NCBI RefSeq assembly: GCF_001949145.1
Contig: NW_019091407.1
Span: 1,103,263-1,167,262 of the forward strand
From: Acanthaster planci
Taxonomy: Eukaryota; Echinodermata; Asteroidea; Valvatida; Acanthasteridae
Direction: 5' to 3'
DNA: 64,000 bases
The position numbers and the translations under genes are program-made. Below are positions 23,758 through 37,000 of the stretch, piece by piece (the first letter of the stretch is position 1; every line of letters starts with the position of its first letter). The notes below the pieces were generated by a model. It was given only the letters and a program-made list of their open reading frames with translations, had not been told where the DNA came from and ran no database searches.

Positions 23758-26080
23758 TAACTTCAAAGATACTTCATGTATTTCAGTTTTTCTCCAGTTC
23801 ATTAGGTGGGACCATTCAGCTACTGATGGTACAAAAAAAGTATTCAGTTATTTGTAAATTATTCATCTTTACATTCCTTGAGATCTTTAAATCCCTCTGT
23901 AAGATGTATGTCACACTGTCTGTAAAATAACATGTATAAAGGAACTGTGATAATTTAGTATATGTGCAAAAAGTATGATTGTTATTGAAGAAATTAAAAA
24001 TTATTAGAGTATAAACAGGTGTTTTGTCCCTGTCACACTTGGTACAGAAGTAGAAAAAATGCATAACTTCAAAGTTTTTATGTGTAAAAAATTGTCTGAA
24101 GTCAAATAACTCAGGAGTTTTTATTTCCCTCTGTATAACAAATAAAAAAAATTAAAAGATATTATGTACTGTTATGTAGAGGTTTAATTAAACAGTTCCA
24201 TCAAACTAGCTCAAACCCAGTTATTCTTTGTGTAAGGTAGAACAGTGACGATGTGATTCAAATGGAGGTGTCCTTTTTAATGTAATGTGACTTTTTGTGT
24301 GTACATGTATAGATTCTTCAGACCAAAAGTGACAGTCATTTACTATTATGAAGAAAGTGCTTAAAATGTACATAATTCTAGCTAGGAAGGCCAATAAATG
24401 AAGAGCGATAAGGTATTTTCGTTTGACCATATTTTATTTTCACGTGTCTCACCCAAGCTGTTGAAAACTTTAATTCCTTTATCTTGGGGGTGGAGAGGTG
24501 AACTGACATGGTGATTGTGGAGAGAATAGCATCCGTAGGTGATTTAAAAGACTGTAAAAATTTTGAAGCAGGAAAGCCTATTTTGTCATCGCCATCCCCG
24601 AGAATGTACGAAAAAGTACATGTACTTGGATTTCACAATCTGCGTAAGAGACCCTGCCCTGAATTGAATGACCCTTCCCTTTAGCCTTGTGTGCTTTGGG
24701 CACATGACGCTGTACATAGCCTTTAAACACACCTAGCTTTTCTAAGAAAGCTAGATCTACCTACGCCCACCTACTGGCAAATTCATCGACAAACTTGTAA
24801 AAAAAAAGAGCCAATTTAAATCAGGGACAAACAAAAGCGTCTTCAAAAAAGAAGTCAACTAATCCAAAATTTTACCCTTTATAAACCAACTACAACTTGA
24901 TAGGGATGGCTTAAATGTTTTTGCTCAGTTTGAAAAATCGTGAAAAATGCACTTGGGATCTGAGAGCACTTGTTGAAGTCATCCATGTATGTTCATTACT
25001 GCAAAACGACGAGACCTAAGGCAGCGTCAAAAGCATGAGAACTATTGAAAAGCATGTAAAAGGGACGCCGTGACCTACTTAAAACCACTGGTTACTTTTA
25101 GACCACCGGATAGATTACCTATCATCGCTCCAAAAGGGGGGGGGGGTAACAGACCTCGTCAGCGGACCAGCAACAGGATTACCGCAGCTTTACTTAATCA
25201 ACGGTTAGATACTACCAGCTGCTATTAAAACAAACTGCTACTTTAGACTACCTGGTAAAATACCTATGAGAGAAGGGTGTCTGTTTTTTCATTATGGCAA
25301 AAAAGTGGCCAGAACGAAAATTCAAAGATTACATTTCCCAGCTGCCAGCCTTTTTAAAACTCCTTCTATCAACGAGCGACAGGGGGCGCCTGGCCACTTT
25401 TTAACCAAGCACTCGCAACTTTTGAAACTAGCTACTTTTAAACCACCGGCTACTTTTGATTAAACCACTAATACTCGACGGAATATCCAGGGGGAGAAAG
25501 GGCAAGTTGCATCAAAGGATGTTTTGGGTACGTTTTCAGGAAATTGGTAGTGTCAGAGTGTTAGAAATAACACATGTACTACTGGCGTCTTAATTTGAAG
25601 GGAAGGGTTGAATTTTTTTTACGAATGACAAAAAAATAATAAACAAACAAAACAAAAAACTTGCACAATGTCTTTTGGGAGAAAAATCCCTCTGACTCAA
25701 GACCTGGATTTTCTCGGATTAAAAAAAATCACAAGTGACATCATAGATCACGCATAATGCACTGAGGTCACAATCTTGAAGAACACCTGAAGCTCTTAGT
25801 GTGAATCTTCTCATTACCTATGTACATGGAAATCAAGGAAACGAAAACAAGTAATGTGTGGTGCTTCATGCAAAATCTGGAAAATCACTGGCAAGCATCT
25901 CAGAGAGGTACCGTAACCCTATGCTTGATGGGCCTGTGGGTTTCATGCACCTTTGGAAGTCAACACAATTATCCAGTGTTTTATTACCATTTTTGTCCAC
26001 ATCCTTAGTGATTTCTCCAAAGTCACGGATGCTTCCCTTTCTGACAGCCACTCCTCGTTGGTCAGGAAACTATTTAAGTC

Positions 26081-26125
26081 AGTATCAAGCAGGTTGAAGA
26101 AAATTTCTTCAACCTGCTTGGTACT
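26081..26125. repeat. Near-perfect 22-bp inverted repeat
   Basis: The arms 26081-26102 and 26104-26125 (AGTATCAAGCAGGTTGAAGA and complement) differ at one base and have a one-base loop. With almost no loop, this would extrude as a cruciform rather than form a normal RNA stem-loop. Confidence 0.75.
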
Positions 26126-29100
26126 GTTGCTGCGAAAACTGAGGAAGAAGGCTACTGGTTCAAAAAGAATTTATTGTTATCAAAACATTGACTTAAAATG
26201 GAATACAAGGGTGGACAGGGTCAATGGGACCATGCCCCGAAAAAGGCGAGTTGCTTTTAACCGTTCCCCTTCCTTCCAAAAACATAAAGCAACAAAATAT
26301 AGACTTAATCATCAGCAAACCCATAGCCTACAAGGTTAACCAAAAGTTTCCAACATCTCTGGACCCTCCAAAAACATTCCCCCATCCCACCCCCTCCAAA
26401 AATGGCTCTGGATTTGCTCTCGATTGACCATGGAGGTAGTTGACGACTTTGCTCCTGATGATTTTGAGAAGTTGCTTCAAGGGCACCGGCGGAGGAACGG
26501 GTGTAAATGGTAGGTGCCCCGCCCCCCACTTTATTGGCCTACCATAATTGTATTCTTTTCAGTCTACTGGCCGGGGCTTGCCCCCCCCCCCAACACACAC
26601 ACTTTTAAAACCGTTTGTTATTCAAGGGTAGAAATAGGTGTTTGGTATCTGATTTCATTTTCACTTTAGAATTCCTAGTTCCAATTCCCAAACCTTGGCT
26701 GAATATGACGAAAAGTCAACAAAATTTACCTATTTCGGCGGTCTCTCCGATGTCCAATCCTGGGATGTGTCCTGAACTCGATGTGCCTGCTGACGCAATT
26801 GCCACTGCGTCGCCTCTTTCAAGGTCTCGATGAGCCAAAAAGACAGGATGCAACAAAGTGCGGAGTTTCTTAGAGTCAAGCAAGTCAATTAAATTCAGTG
26901 GTCTTACAAACGCAAGGTCCCGTAAAAATAGTGCCAAATTATTCGAAAACAAAACTAAACCCTTTCAGATGCTACTTTTAATAACACCATTTTTTGCTTA
27001 AATTAAGTTTTGTATTGCAACAAAGCTCGACTATGAAAATGTATCAGTGGCGTATATTGCAACTTGCAGTGTGCATTTGGGGTCCTTAATTTCTCTGGAA
27101 GAACGCTCAAATAGTGTGACCATAAAACAGTAATTTCCCTTCCAAATTTGGGGGACGGGGCGCAATGGGGTATGGGTCTAGCTATTAACCGTAATGATTA
27201 TCATCATGATCAGCTTCAGGAGGTTCCAAGTTTGATTGGAAGTAGTGCAGACCAGACACAATACAAATATACTTGTCTTTTTGCAGTCATTGATCTAGTC
27301 TGCTCATGTAAAGTAATGAAAGAACAGTCGTTTTGATGTGCAATTTTGTCTTAGTTTAATGATTTTTTTAACCTTTTAATGTATTTCTATATATAATTTG
27401 TATGTCCTTGTGATATTCTGTCTACTTGCTTGTATTCGTCATGGAACTAAATGCCTGTGGTCAACACCGATTAGGTTCATTTTTTCAGTTCCTATCATCA
27501 TGTGTTTTTGTCTACTTGTTTTTATGATGGCAGGTAAATAATAATACTAATTCGTTGGCAAAATTAACAAAAAAGATAAATTAAAGTCACCTGTGAAAGT
27601 TTCAATTCAATACAGAACCTACTTCTCGAGAAAACAGTAAAAAAATACCTGTCACGATATTTGCACAAGGAGATTCCTTATTGTATCTTTTAAGCCAACT
27701 TTAATGCACGTTCTGAAGCAACAGGACAGAATGTGCACTCCAAATGAATAATGATTCGGCCAATCACAGTGTGTTGGCAAGCGTGGCAGTGGCTGGCTTC
27801 CGCAAGCCTGTTCCCCTTGCGGAACCTTGTCACAATCTGACCTACATTAGGAACGCGTATCATTACCAATGTCTTCCTGCCAAAGTGACTACCGGATTTA
27901 AACTGCTGTGATTCTCCACAGGTAAGCGGCATAAATTTCTCTCGGTTTCCCTTGAATGCATGGATACAGTCTTTAATCATGTTGACGTTTTGCAAGCTGA
28001 CTTCAATTTTCCTGTGCTTCCACCTCTTCAGGTGGAGGCAAAACCAATTTTTTTTTTAATCCCGAAATTATGAGTATCAAAAGCGAGATGGCACACACAA
28101 ACGAAGCGACAGAATACTCCACAGTGGTACCTAGATACAGATATTTCAACATCATTCAATCTCTGGTCGGACGATTCTACGAGAAGTCCAAGGTTGCAAA
28201 CAAATATGGGCCACAAGACTTCCAAGGTTGGCGAGAGGTTTATGGAAGGTGATCGAGCGACACGACCGATATATCTCCCAAACCTCACCCCATCCCCCAT
28301 CCCATTCTTAGGTCCACGCCTTATACAAGGCATGGCACCAAATTATGAACACACCATGGAATGATACACATGGAAAAAAGATTATGCATTCTCACCTAAA
28401 ACATAAAGCACCCTACATAGTGGCCAATTGCACAAAGCACACCGATTTGCTCCGGGTAGAAAAGCTTTGGCAACGACAGCAAGAATGTTATGTAACACCG
28501 ACTGCTTGTAAACAGAATGCCAGATAACGCTGGCCCGGACAGAAAGTTTCCGAAGTCCTTTTTCTGCTGAATAGCTCCAAGAATTACTTGGTGAGCAATT
28601 TGGAACTGTTAATATCCTAGTGCATAGGTCTAGATTACAACGATTAGGTGTTTACTTATACAAACAAGACAGATGCTCTTTCACAACGAACCCCAAAACT
28701 GCACAGAATACAATATAAATATACGGAGGAATACGATGTAATGTTTAATAGTACAAACTTGAGCATGAAATAAATGATCCAGCTAACAAACACATCAGAA
28801 GCCTAAGGATTCTCTGTAGGGTACTGCATGCAAACTTTATTCGAACAACTATATTTCAAGGACGGAAAATTCTACCATATTTCACGGAAGGCTAATAATA
28901 ATGATGTGAATACTGCTTCTAACCACGGACTGCCGGGACAAATTAAGCGTTACAGGAACTCCTGTCAACGAACAACTCAGTGCTGTAGTCCACTTCATCA
29001 AATAGTCCCCTCAAAGCCCATTGCTAGTCATGTCGTTTCACAATGTATTCAAACGAAGCCCCTTTAAATTCTTCCGAGTGAACTTGCCAACTGACTTTTG

Positions 29101-29217
29101 TCTTGCAAACTGACTTGACGGTGATGCAGTGGATAACTTGCATAAAACAAAAAATTGATTTGGAAGAATGTTTGCTAGTCGTACCCCCCCAAAAAAAAGT
29201 TTCAGGGTTGTAAATTT

Positions 29218-29399
29218 CAGTGGCGTAACCAAGGGGACGGGGGACTATCACCTCATGGGAACCTCTTGCCCTCTTGCCCCCTTCCAAGAGAGCCTCACTG
29301 AGTGACCGGAGGGGGAAGGGCATCAAGGAGGTCCCTGTGGGAAGTCTTGCCCCCCCTTGCCCCATCCTCCCCTGAGAACAGCCTAGGCTATGCCACCGG
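29218..29399. mobile_element. Small terminal-inverted-repeat element (MITE-like)
   Basis: Begins CAGTGGCGTAACC and ends GGCTATGCCACCG, an inverted pair with a few mismatches enclosing about 160 bases of C-rich sequence. No coding capacity. A further CAGTGGCGTA start lies at about 27050 without a clear partner. Confidence 0.5.
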
Positions 29400-31010
29400 T
29401 TCAATTTGTCCGACACCTGTGACTGTCTAAAATCTGCATATGGAAGACAACTTTTATTCATTTTTGTGACAAAGTACACGTTCCTCCCACACCTACCAGT
29501 GCTATTTTGGGTTCGGGTTTTAAAACTCCATGTACATTTACTTCTGTTACAAATTCATTATGTTTGTCATGCTGGCAAATTATATTCCTTCATTTGCTAT
29601 ATTTAAACGGTACTAACCACATGAAAACCATCACACAGCAAGCATGGATAACTCTTTTGCTGCACTGCGTACATTCCACTAACCAATACCTGAGCTCTCA
29701 CTCCATAGAACTAACAGCAGGGAATGCTGCTCAATATAACTGTGTGCCAAGCAAAGTTGAACACACATGCAATAATTTATCATTTTAATGCCCATAATTT
29801 TTGCCTTTTCCATGTGATCAGAGACAAGACTTGAAACCTGAATGCCGATTGGGCCTGTTAGGTTGCATCACTGAGATAAATCACGGCCCAAGTCCAATAG
29901 AATTAAGTCAGCTGATTCAGTGTATGCTTTTTGCACCAAAAGGTGAGCACAGAAAAAAAGTATGCAAGGCAAAAGCGGACTACCAACCAAAAAATGCCAC
30001 TTGATGTGGATTTCATGTGACTGGTTCTCAGCTTAGAGTCAACTAGCTCATAAAGTTGTGATGTACATGTAATATTTTCACCTCAGCAGTTCAGTGCACC
30101 CAAATGATTATTGCACTGAGGGAAATCAATTTGGTCCCTGCCTGTTTGAATAGAGGTGCTTTTGTGATAGTTTAACTTTAACAAGACTAACAACTTAACA
30201 AGACTAATATCAAAAGACAGCACGACTATGACCTAAATTGAATGGTGCAGATGACAAACATGCCAGCTTACAGGAGTGTTGGCTTTGAAATCAAAGCCAA
30301 TGAGAAATGGATTGATAACATGTATTTGTCAGGACGGACAATACAAAACAAAAAAATGAAACTCTCAAAACTTAATATGCATTTCATAATTTTGGTCTTC
30401 GTGATAAAAGATATTCAGACCACAAAACTTGCACAACTGTGTACAACTAAATTCACAAAAAGATGGATGTTGCATACCCTAAATTCAGAAACGTATCTTG
30501 GTCATAAAAATAGAGCTGATTCAAACTAGTGTTAGATATGGTCAGAGACCTAAAGTTCTTACAGTAGGTTAATCAAATTCCACACAGGAAATGCATTCCT
30601 ATTGCACCAGGCCATTTCCTTTCTCTAACGACAGTGCTAATGACAACAAATGCTATAAATATCTGCTCTGTACAGGTCCTTCTATATAAAAAAATGGTAT
30701 ATTCCTAAAACAGTGTGCCTAATTTCACAAGGTGAACACCTTCAGTGCAGTTGTACCTGCACTTTACTCTTTTAAACATAACCACTGAAATGATTTCAAT
30801 TCCAAATTTATACAGTATAAAAAGCTCTCAAGTTGGGTTTTAACAAACCAAGTTTGTCATTTCAAGAATATTTTTAACAAAAGCTCATCAACGCATCAGT
30901 TCCTTCTTCCAAAATAGCCACAGTACTCACATTATAACAAAAATCAAACAGAATCTTGTAGCATTCAGTACAACCGTGATTGCTGCACTCACAAACTTCC
31001 ACATTTTGTC

Positions 31011-31016
31011 TTTAAT
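31011..31016 (-). promoter_or_regulatory. Variant polyadenylation signal ATTAAA
   Basis: Minus-strand ATTAAA about 70 bases past the stop codon of the SPRY/TIR gene. It is the nearest poly(A)-type hexamer in that 3' region. Confidence 0.35.
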
Positions 31017-31083
31017 TTGGGAATTTGTTACCTAGGTCCCCAAATTAGAGACGTTTCACAGAGAAACCAAGGTGGACAGAATT

Positions 31084-34000
31084 TCACAAGATGGAGCACA
31101 TTTTGGATTTCTGGATGCCCCCGGACCCTTGACCTCCAGCCCCAGCCGACTTGGCCCTGGGTTTACCTGAGGAGGCCCGGTCGGGTTTGCCTGATGGTTT
31201 GACACTCTGGGGTCTGTCCTGGGGTTTGTCCCTGGGTGTGGATCCTGACGGGGAACCATTGGGGGAGGTGTTGCCAAAGGACGTGGCCTTCCTTTGATCA
31301 GCATCTTCCATAGCCGCCTTGAGTGCATCTGGATCACTCACCTTGTTGCTAGTCTTATTTCCTTTCTGTTAAAAAAAAAAAGGTTTTGAACTTTTCCTCA
31401 CTCAATAATGACTGCTTGTTTTTCCGAGGAGAGGAAGATTGTTCTTTTTCGGAAGTATACATGTAACATTCTATGACTAAGGAACCAATGGTGTACGGTT
31501 CATGCAGAATTTCACTGTCAGTGTTGTAAGCACAGAACGAATCATCGTCAATTGAGCTTATGATCACGTAAGCTCAAAATTCCTTGCCCAGGGTGATATA
31601 AACCTGGTCCAAGAGAGCTGTGCAGACATGTTTTGAACACTATAAACATGCAAGCAATTTTGTTGAAGGCAAATACATCTAAAGGTATGAACCTCAAAAT
31701 GTAGAGATGCCCTGTCTCTCTCTCTAAGTCAAGGCAAATTAGTATTTTTTCAAACAGCAACTAAAACTCCCAATGCCTCATATTTTTATCAAGAAATCCT
31801 GTGAGTCAGTGAAGTACAACATGACGTGGTGTACTTCTGTTTTAAATATTAGTTTGATCCCTTCACCCCCCCAAAAAAAATATACAACGTTTGGAAAACT
31901 TATAATTTTTATAGTATATAGTACGGGCATGAAGCACATAGTAAAGTATACAAGAAACTACGATACCAATTGTCAATGGCTACTTTATTTTAATTCTACA
32001 AACTGCAGTCAATGGAATGAGATGATGAAGGACTGATGATCAACTGTCATAAAACAGTGGAATATGATAGAGTCTTACAGAGCCAATCTACAAGGCACAG
32101 ATGCTCTGACCAGCATCAGTGCTAATTAGATAAGGTGGACCAACCTGAGCGTCAGTGTACAGCATTTCGGCTGCGTCGCCCAGCTCCACCTTGATGAGCT
32201 TGCCATTGTAACCTTTGCCCCTCAGGTTAAGGGTCTTCTCTCCGACCTGCTCTACGCCCCAGTGAAAATCCTCTGTCATCTCTACATGAGCAAAGATCAA
32301 TAATTTTCTGATAATATTGCATGGTGAAAAGGCTAAGATTTAAGACAATGGCTAAGACTTTAGAAAATGGTTAAGTCGGTGTTCTTTGATTCTTTGTATG
32401 TGTTAGAACCATTTCAAAATAAAATGTATGTCAGCTCACACCATATAGAGGTTACTGATCGAAAAAGTTCTGGAAAGACCTCAGTGTTATCTTTAAAAAA
32501 GTATAAAAAATAAAAGCATCTTTGCCACTTGTGACTTCAGGCATTTTGGCTGGGTCAGATCAGCTTCAGTTCTACTTTTGTGAGTTTTTGGTCAGGTCAG
32601 TTCAGTTAAGCCAAAAACTGAAAAAAAAAACCCAAGTAGGTTGGACATTCTCTCAGCCCATTATTATGACAGTTGGAGTGCCCGGTAGGACCAAGATGCA
32701 TGTTTTTCCTGCTGTATTCATTTCAACACTCAGACTGGGACAGTAAACACAAAACATTGCATTATTTTTTCGTTCTCATGTTGCTCTTTCCAAAGAATTC
32801 AAGCAACACAGACAAGGTCAGGCAAAAAAGTTCATGGCTTGAAGACCAATTTGTTTAGGCAAGGTATTCAGGGTTTTTTTTTGACTGGCTCAGTTTGTCA
32901 GTTTAACCTTAATTTTTGTTTTGGGTCAGGTCAGGTCATATTTGGGGAGCTTAGATCTGGTTTCAGATTGGATTAAGTTTGCATATATTATGCTTCAGGC
33001 CAGTTTGACTAGTTCAACCTGACCAAATCTTCATAAAACCCTACCTATCTTATCCAACGTCAGCATCTGGAAGTGCTCCTGCGTCAGTCCCTCAGGTGGC
33101 CAGGCGACATGGGTCAGGATGCAGGGCAGTATGGGCCTACTGCTCTCCTTGCACAGGTCCAGGGTGGCCAGCGCCCGCTGGCTGGTGCTGATCTCTGGCC
33201 CAACGCAACACACTAGGGAGTCACAGGTCCGGATAGCGGCCACCTGATCGCTGCTCAGGCTGGAGCTGTTCAGGGCATCCCTGGATGGCAGGACCGTGTT
33301 GAAGCCTTTTGTCTCCAGCCTGATGGCAGGACATGTCGGGTGAAAGGATTGTGGCAATCAGCATGGTGCTTACCGGCTCCAATCAATTAATTTGTTTTGA
33401 GTCATAGTTTCCAAACAACGTAACACTCTATTTGGCATCCCTTTTGGCTTTATAACCGTAATGAAAAGTACCCTTTTTTAAAATGCTTAAAACTGAACAT
33501 GCTTTCCTGGGCAACTGTGGGTAACTTGCTGTGACATCAAGTTATGGATAAAATTACTGATTTTTTAGGTTTTCCAGTTTAAATTGTGAACCAAAAATTT
33601 GGTCACTGAGAACATTTCTATGAAAGGGTTGCTCACTAGTTTATTACCATGTGCTTAAATGTACACAGCCAAAAAAAAGCAAAAGAAAAGGAAATTTCAG
33701 CCAGCACAATAATAAAAAATTCCAGAATTTGTTCAAAATCAATGCAAAATTAAAGTGTTCTTCCCGAAATGACACCATCCAGAATATGGGAACAATCATC
33801 AGCATAATAAAACAAAAAAGCACCAAAATGCACTTGAAAATCACAACACAAAATCTGAAGACAAACCAATTGAGATGAAAAGGTTTTACGGGTAGCAGAT
33901 AAAATTTGCACTGTACAGACCCTGCAAAATGCAAATTGAGACCAAGTTGAACCTGACCAATCACTTTCTCGACAAACCTATTAGGAGAAAAAATAGCTAA

Positions 34001-37000
34001 ATACAAAACCAAAAACAAAAAACACAGCACTGAACTGGGGACCACGAGCTCAAAATTCAACTCGCTATCCACTTGACTTAGCAGAGGCTCAAAGAGATTG
34101 CTTCTCGGAAATATTATAAAGTTATCTAAATCCTACCAGGGTGGTGGTGACATTGTTTACAAGAATGCTCGGTCACAGCTACCTACAGCACACTACTACC
34201 CACCTTGACTGGATATGCGTGGCCTCATTGTAGCGCACGGGGTCGCAGTAGATGTATATCTTGTACTTGTTGAGATGGTTCTCAGTACGTTCGACTGGGG
34301 AGGCTGGACGGGCCTGTCTCTCCTCCGCGGTCTGCCTGTGGTCTCCGGCTGGGCAAAGTGTGAATTGAAATTGGTAATATGTGTTTAGAGCTCCAGTGTA
34401 CAGAAACAGAGCACGGGCAAACAATGCATACCATTTATGCAAGTGGTGAGAAGCATGCACCACTAATTTTCATCCGAATGTGTATAAACTGTAGCTTATT
34501 CATATACACCACGAACATGGCAGCAATGGCAGTCGAGTGTCTTGTATAGTCTCTTTGTCTCTGTTGAGCCGGTAGATACTTGTGCATGGAATCCATATTT
34601 CTTCTTTTATTCACTGAATTTTTTATTGTGAATTTCAGTGTCTCTGTAAACTGTCATCCTTACCAGCATCTTTCTTAGCCCGAGCTATCTCCTTCCTCAG
34701 GAACTCGGCATCTGCCAGCCAGTTGCCTATATCGCCCATTGAGGGTGGGCTACTGTTGTGTATAATGTCAACCTCACTGCCTGCAAAAGAGAGAAAAAGG
34801 GGTCAAAGTCAGTCTTCTCTTTAAGGAACAAGTCGGACCAGCAAGTTAACATGCAGATTGCATGGTCATGTTAGTGCAGCAAGTTGAGGATACTTGTGCA
34901 TCGAATCCAGATTTCTTTGTCTGACCGAATTCCTTAACCCTCAAAGTGGTAGAAGGGGCAGTGACAGATTCTACCCACCCTCATCTCAGCTATTAGACTT
35001 CAACCAATCTTTTTAAAACTTGGCACATGTTATAAGACATCCATGAGTACATCTGTGAAGTTTCAATACAACCAAACATGGAATTTTGTTTACAGTCACT
35101 TGTAGCTCCCACTCCCTTGTCTGTCAACCTCTGCACTGAGCTCATGGCAGCGAGAACATTTTTGGCAGACCCATCTTTAAAAAGTGGACATTTCAAGAGA
35201 ACGTCATAAAACTGGTGTCAGATTGACCCCAAGACATCAGAGGGAAAAATCCCAAGGTTCAAACTGTTTAAAAAAAAAACTGCACTGCAACAACATCAGA
35301 TTATTAATGCACAGATCCAGTCCCCTACCTAGCACTTATAGGATTAAATCTGCTTCCCTCCAATGCCCGCTTACATCAAGTTTCCCTTGCTGATCTCAAT
35401 ACCACATACATGAGCTAAATCTGATTTTGTGTAGCCAAAACAAAATCTGAGCTAAGCATTCTTGGAAACTTCACAACTTCACAGAAAAAAAAAAATCAGC
35501 TCCAGTGGCAGGGACTTACCACACCCTCCCCACACTGACTCACCATATTTGTAGAGGGAAATGATAGGATAGAATCCCCCTTCTGGCTGCTGCATGGCTT
35601 GGTGGTGGATGACTGAGCCGTTCACAGTGCAGTAGACCACCACAACTTGCTGGGCGCGGTCACTTGGCTGGTTTTTGATGGCCGGATAGACAATACCAAA
35701 GCCCAGTCGGTCACCATTCCCAAGGTACTCATTCACAGACACCACTGCGCGGAAACGGTGACAGGGCAAGACAACAAAGACTGACTCAACATTTTGGAAA
35801 AGGAAGATAATGTTTGCTGTAGGGTTAACAGTCAAAAAGGCCAACATATTTTTTAACAGTGTCTGCTGCCTTCTTTGACTGAAGTTTGAAACTTCTTGAA
35901 AATGGGGAGTGATACACTCATCACTTATTTTATTTTCCTGCATTAAAACAATGACTTGAATACCTTTCAAATCAGTCCATATTTCTGACATGTTCAGTTT
36001 GCATTAGGTTGAATCGCTGGTGCACTGGTGTAACTTTCCAACTCTATAAGGCTTCATTTCAGGCAAAAGAATTGTGAAAATTTTAAAAATTCTAATTTCA
36101 ATTTAGGGATCACCTTGAAACGTTTCTTAAAATCGGACTGATCTGCAGAAAAAAAAATTTAGTCAAAAATATCCCAGAACAATGCTGCACGTGGCATACA
36201 TTCCTAATTGAGTGAAATCATCTTTCCCAGCCCCCCCCAAAAAAACCAGAAGATGAAAATGAAATGAACATACTTTTATGCAACAAAGCATCTTTGAAGC
36301 CTATGCTGTTACTGTGGCAGTAGTATCGGATGTCCCTGGTCCTCTCGTCATTCGTCAGTTTCTTGAATGGTTTCAGCCCCATGTCATTGGTCAGCCCAAC
36401 TACTGGGGCTTTGCTGACCTTCTGGGCCGGAGTGGAGAGCACCTTGGAGTGGATGGTGACTTCAAAATAGCTCCAGGCTGAAAAAGGAAGGCATGTGTTG
36501 AAAGCAGCAGCCAGTGGACATGTATGCTATTTCTGGATAGGGCAAACCAATAGTGCCTGTGCAATGACTGTGGCTAACCAACTGTGGCTGGCCAACTGTG
36601 GCTAACCAATTCTTACTGGCCAACGGCTTTGGCTGGCCAGTAATGAAAATAGCCAAGAACAATCCAACAGATATGAAGGACCAACAGAAACAGTGTGCAA
36701 GTGAAATGAGTAACAACTTGAGAAATGGTTGCTTGCTATATCACTGATTTTGTGTTGTTATTTTATCAAATACAGTACAGGTAATGTACATTTAACATCC
36801 TGAAGAAGATCAGACCACAATCTTCTTGCCATTCAATCCAGGAATAAACTCACCCCTGGTAAGAGGTTGAGGTGATCGGAGACACATGGCTTTCAACTTT
36901 CTCATCTTCTTCTGCACGCTGAGTTGGAAGTCACGCACGCAAAGCCCGGTACTCTTCATCCAGTTGGAGAGCATGTCCTATCACAATAAGGAATAGAGAT

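Larger units (their letters stand above)
23340..31083. other. Gene-poor interval
   Basis: The first 420 bases are the CCDC170 3' UTR, with AATAAA at 23752. The rest has only short open frames without paired splice sites. It does hold G/C homopolymer runs (25132, 26581), repeats of ACCACCGGCTACTTTT type (about 25080-25460), a hairpin at 26081, and small inverted-repeat elements near 26480-26600 and 29218-29399. I see no gene that I can support. Confidence 0.45.

Noticed and set aside
29024-29479. 151-codon minus-strand frame
   Set aside because: It spans the GTGGCGTA-bounded repeat element and C-runs; no splice or family support.
33644-34072. 142-codon minus-strand frame with many Phe, Leu and Val, looking like membrane segments
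   Set aside because: It arises from an A-rich plus strand (T-rich minus strand) inside an intron of the SPRY/TIR gene between two well-phased exons.
36540-36650. Short repeats of TGGCTAACCAACTG type in an intron
   Set aside because: Only a few imperfect copies; ordinary intronic low-complexity sequence.
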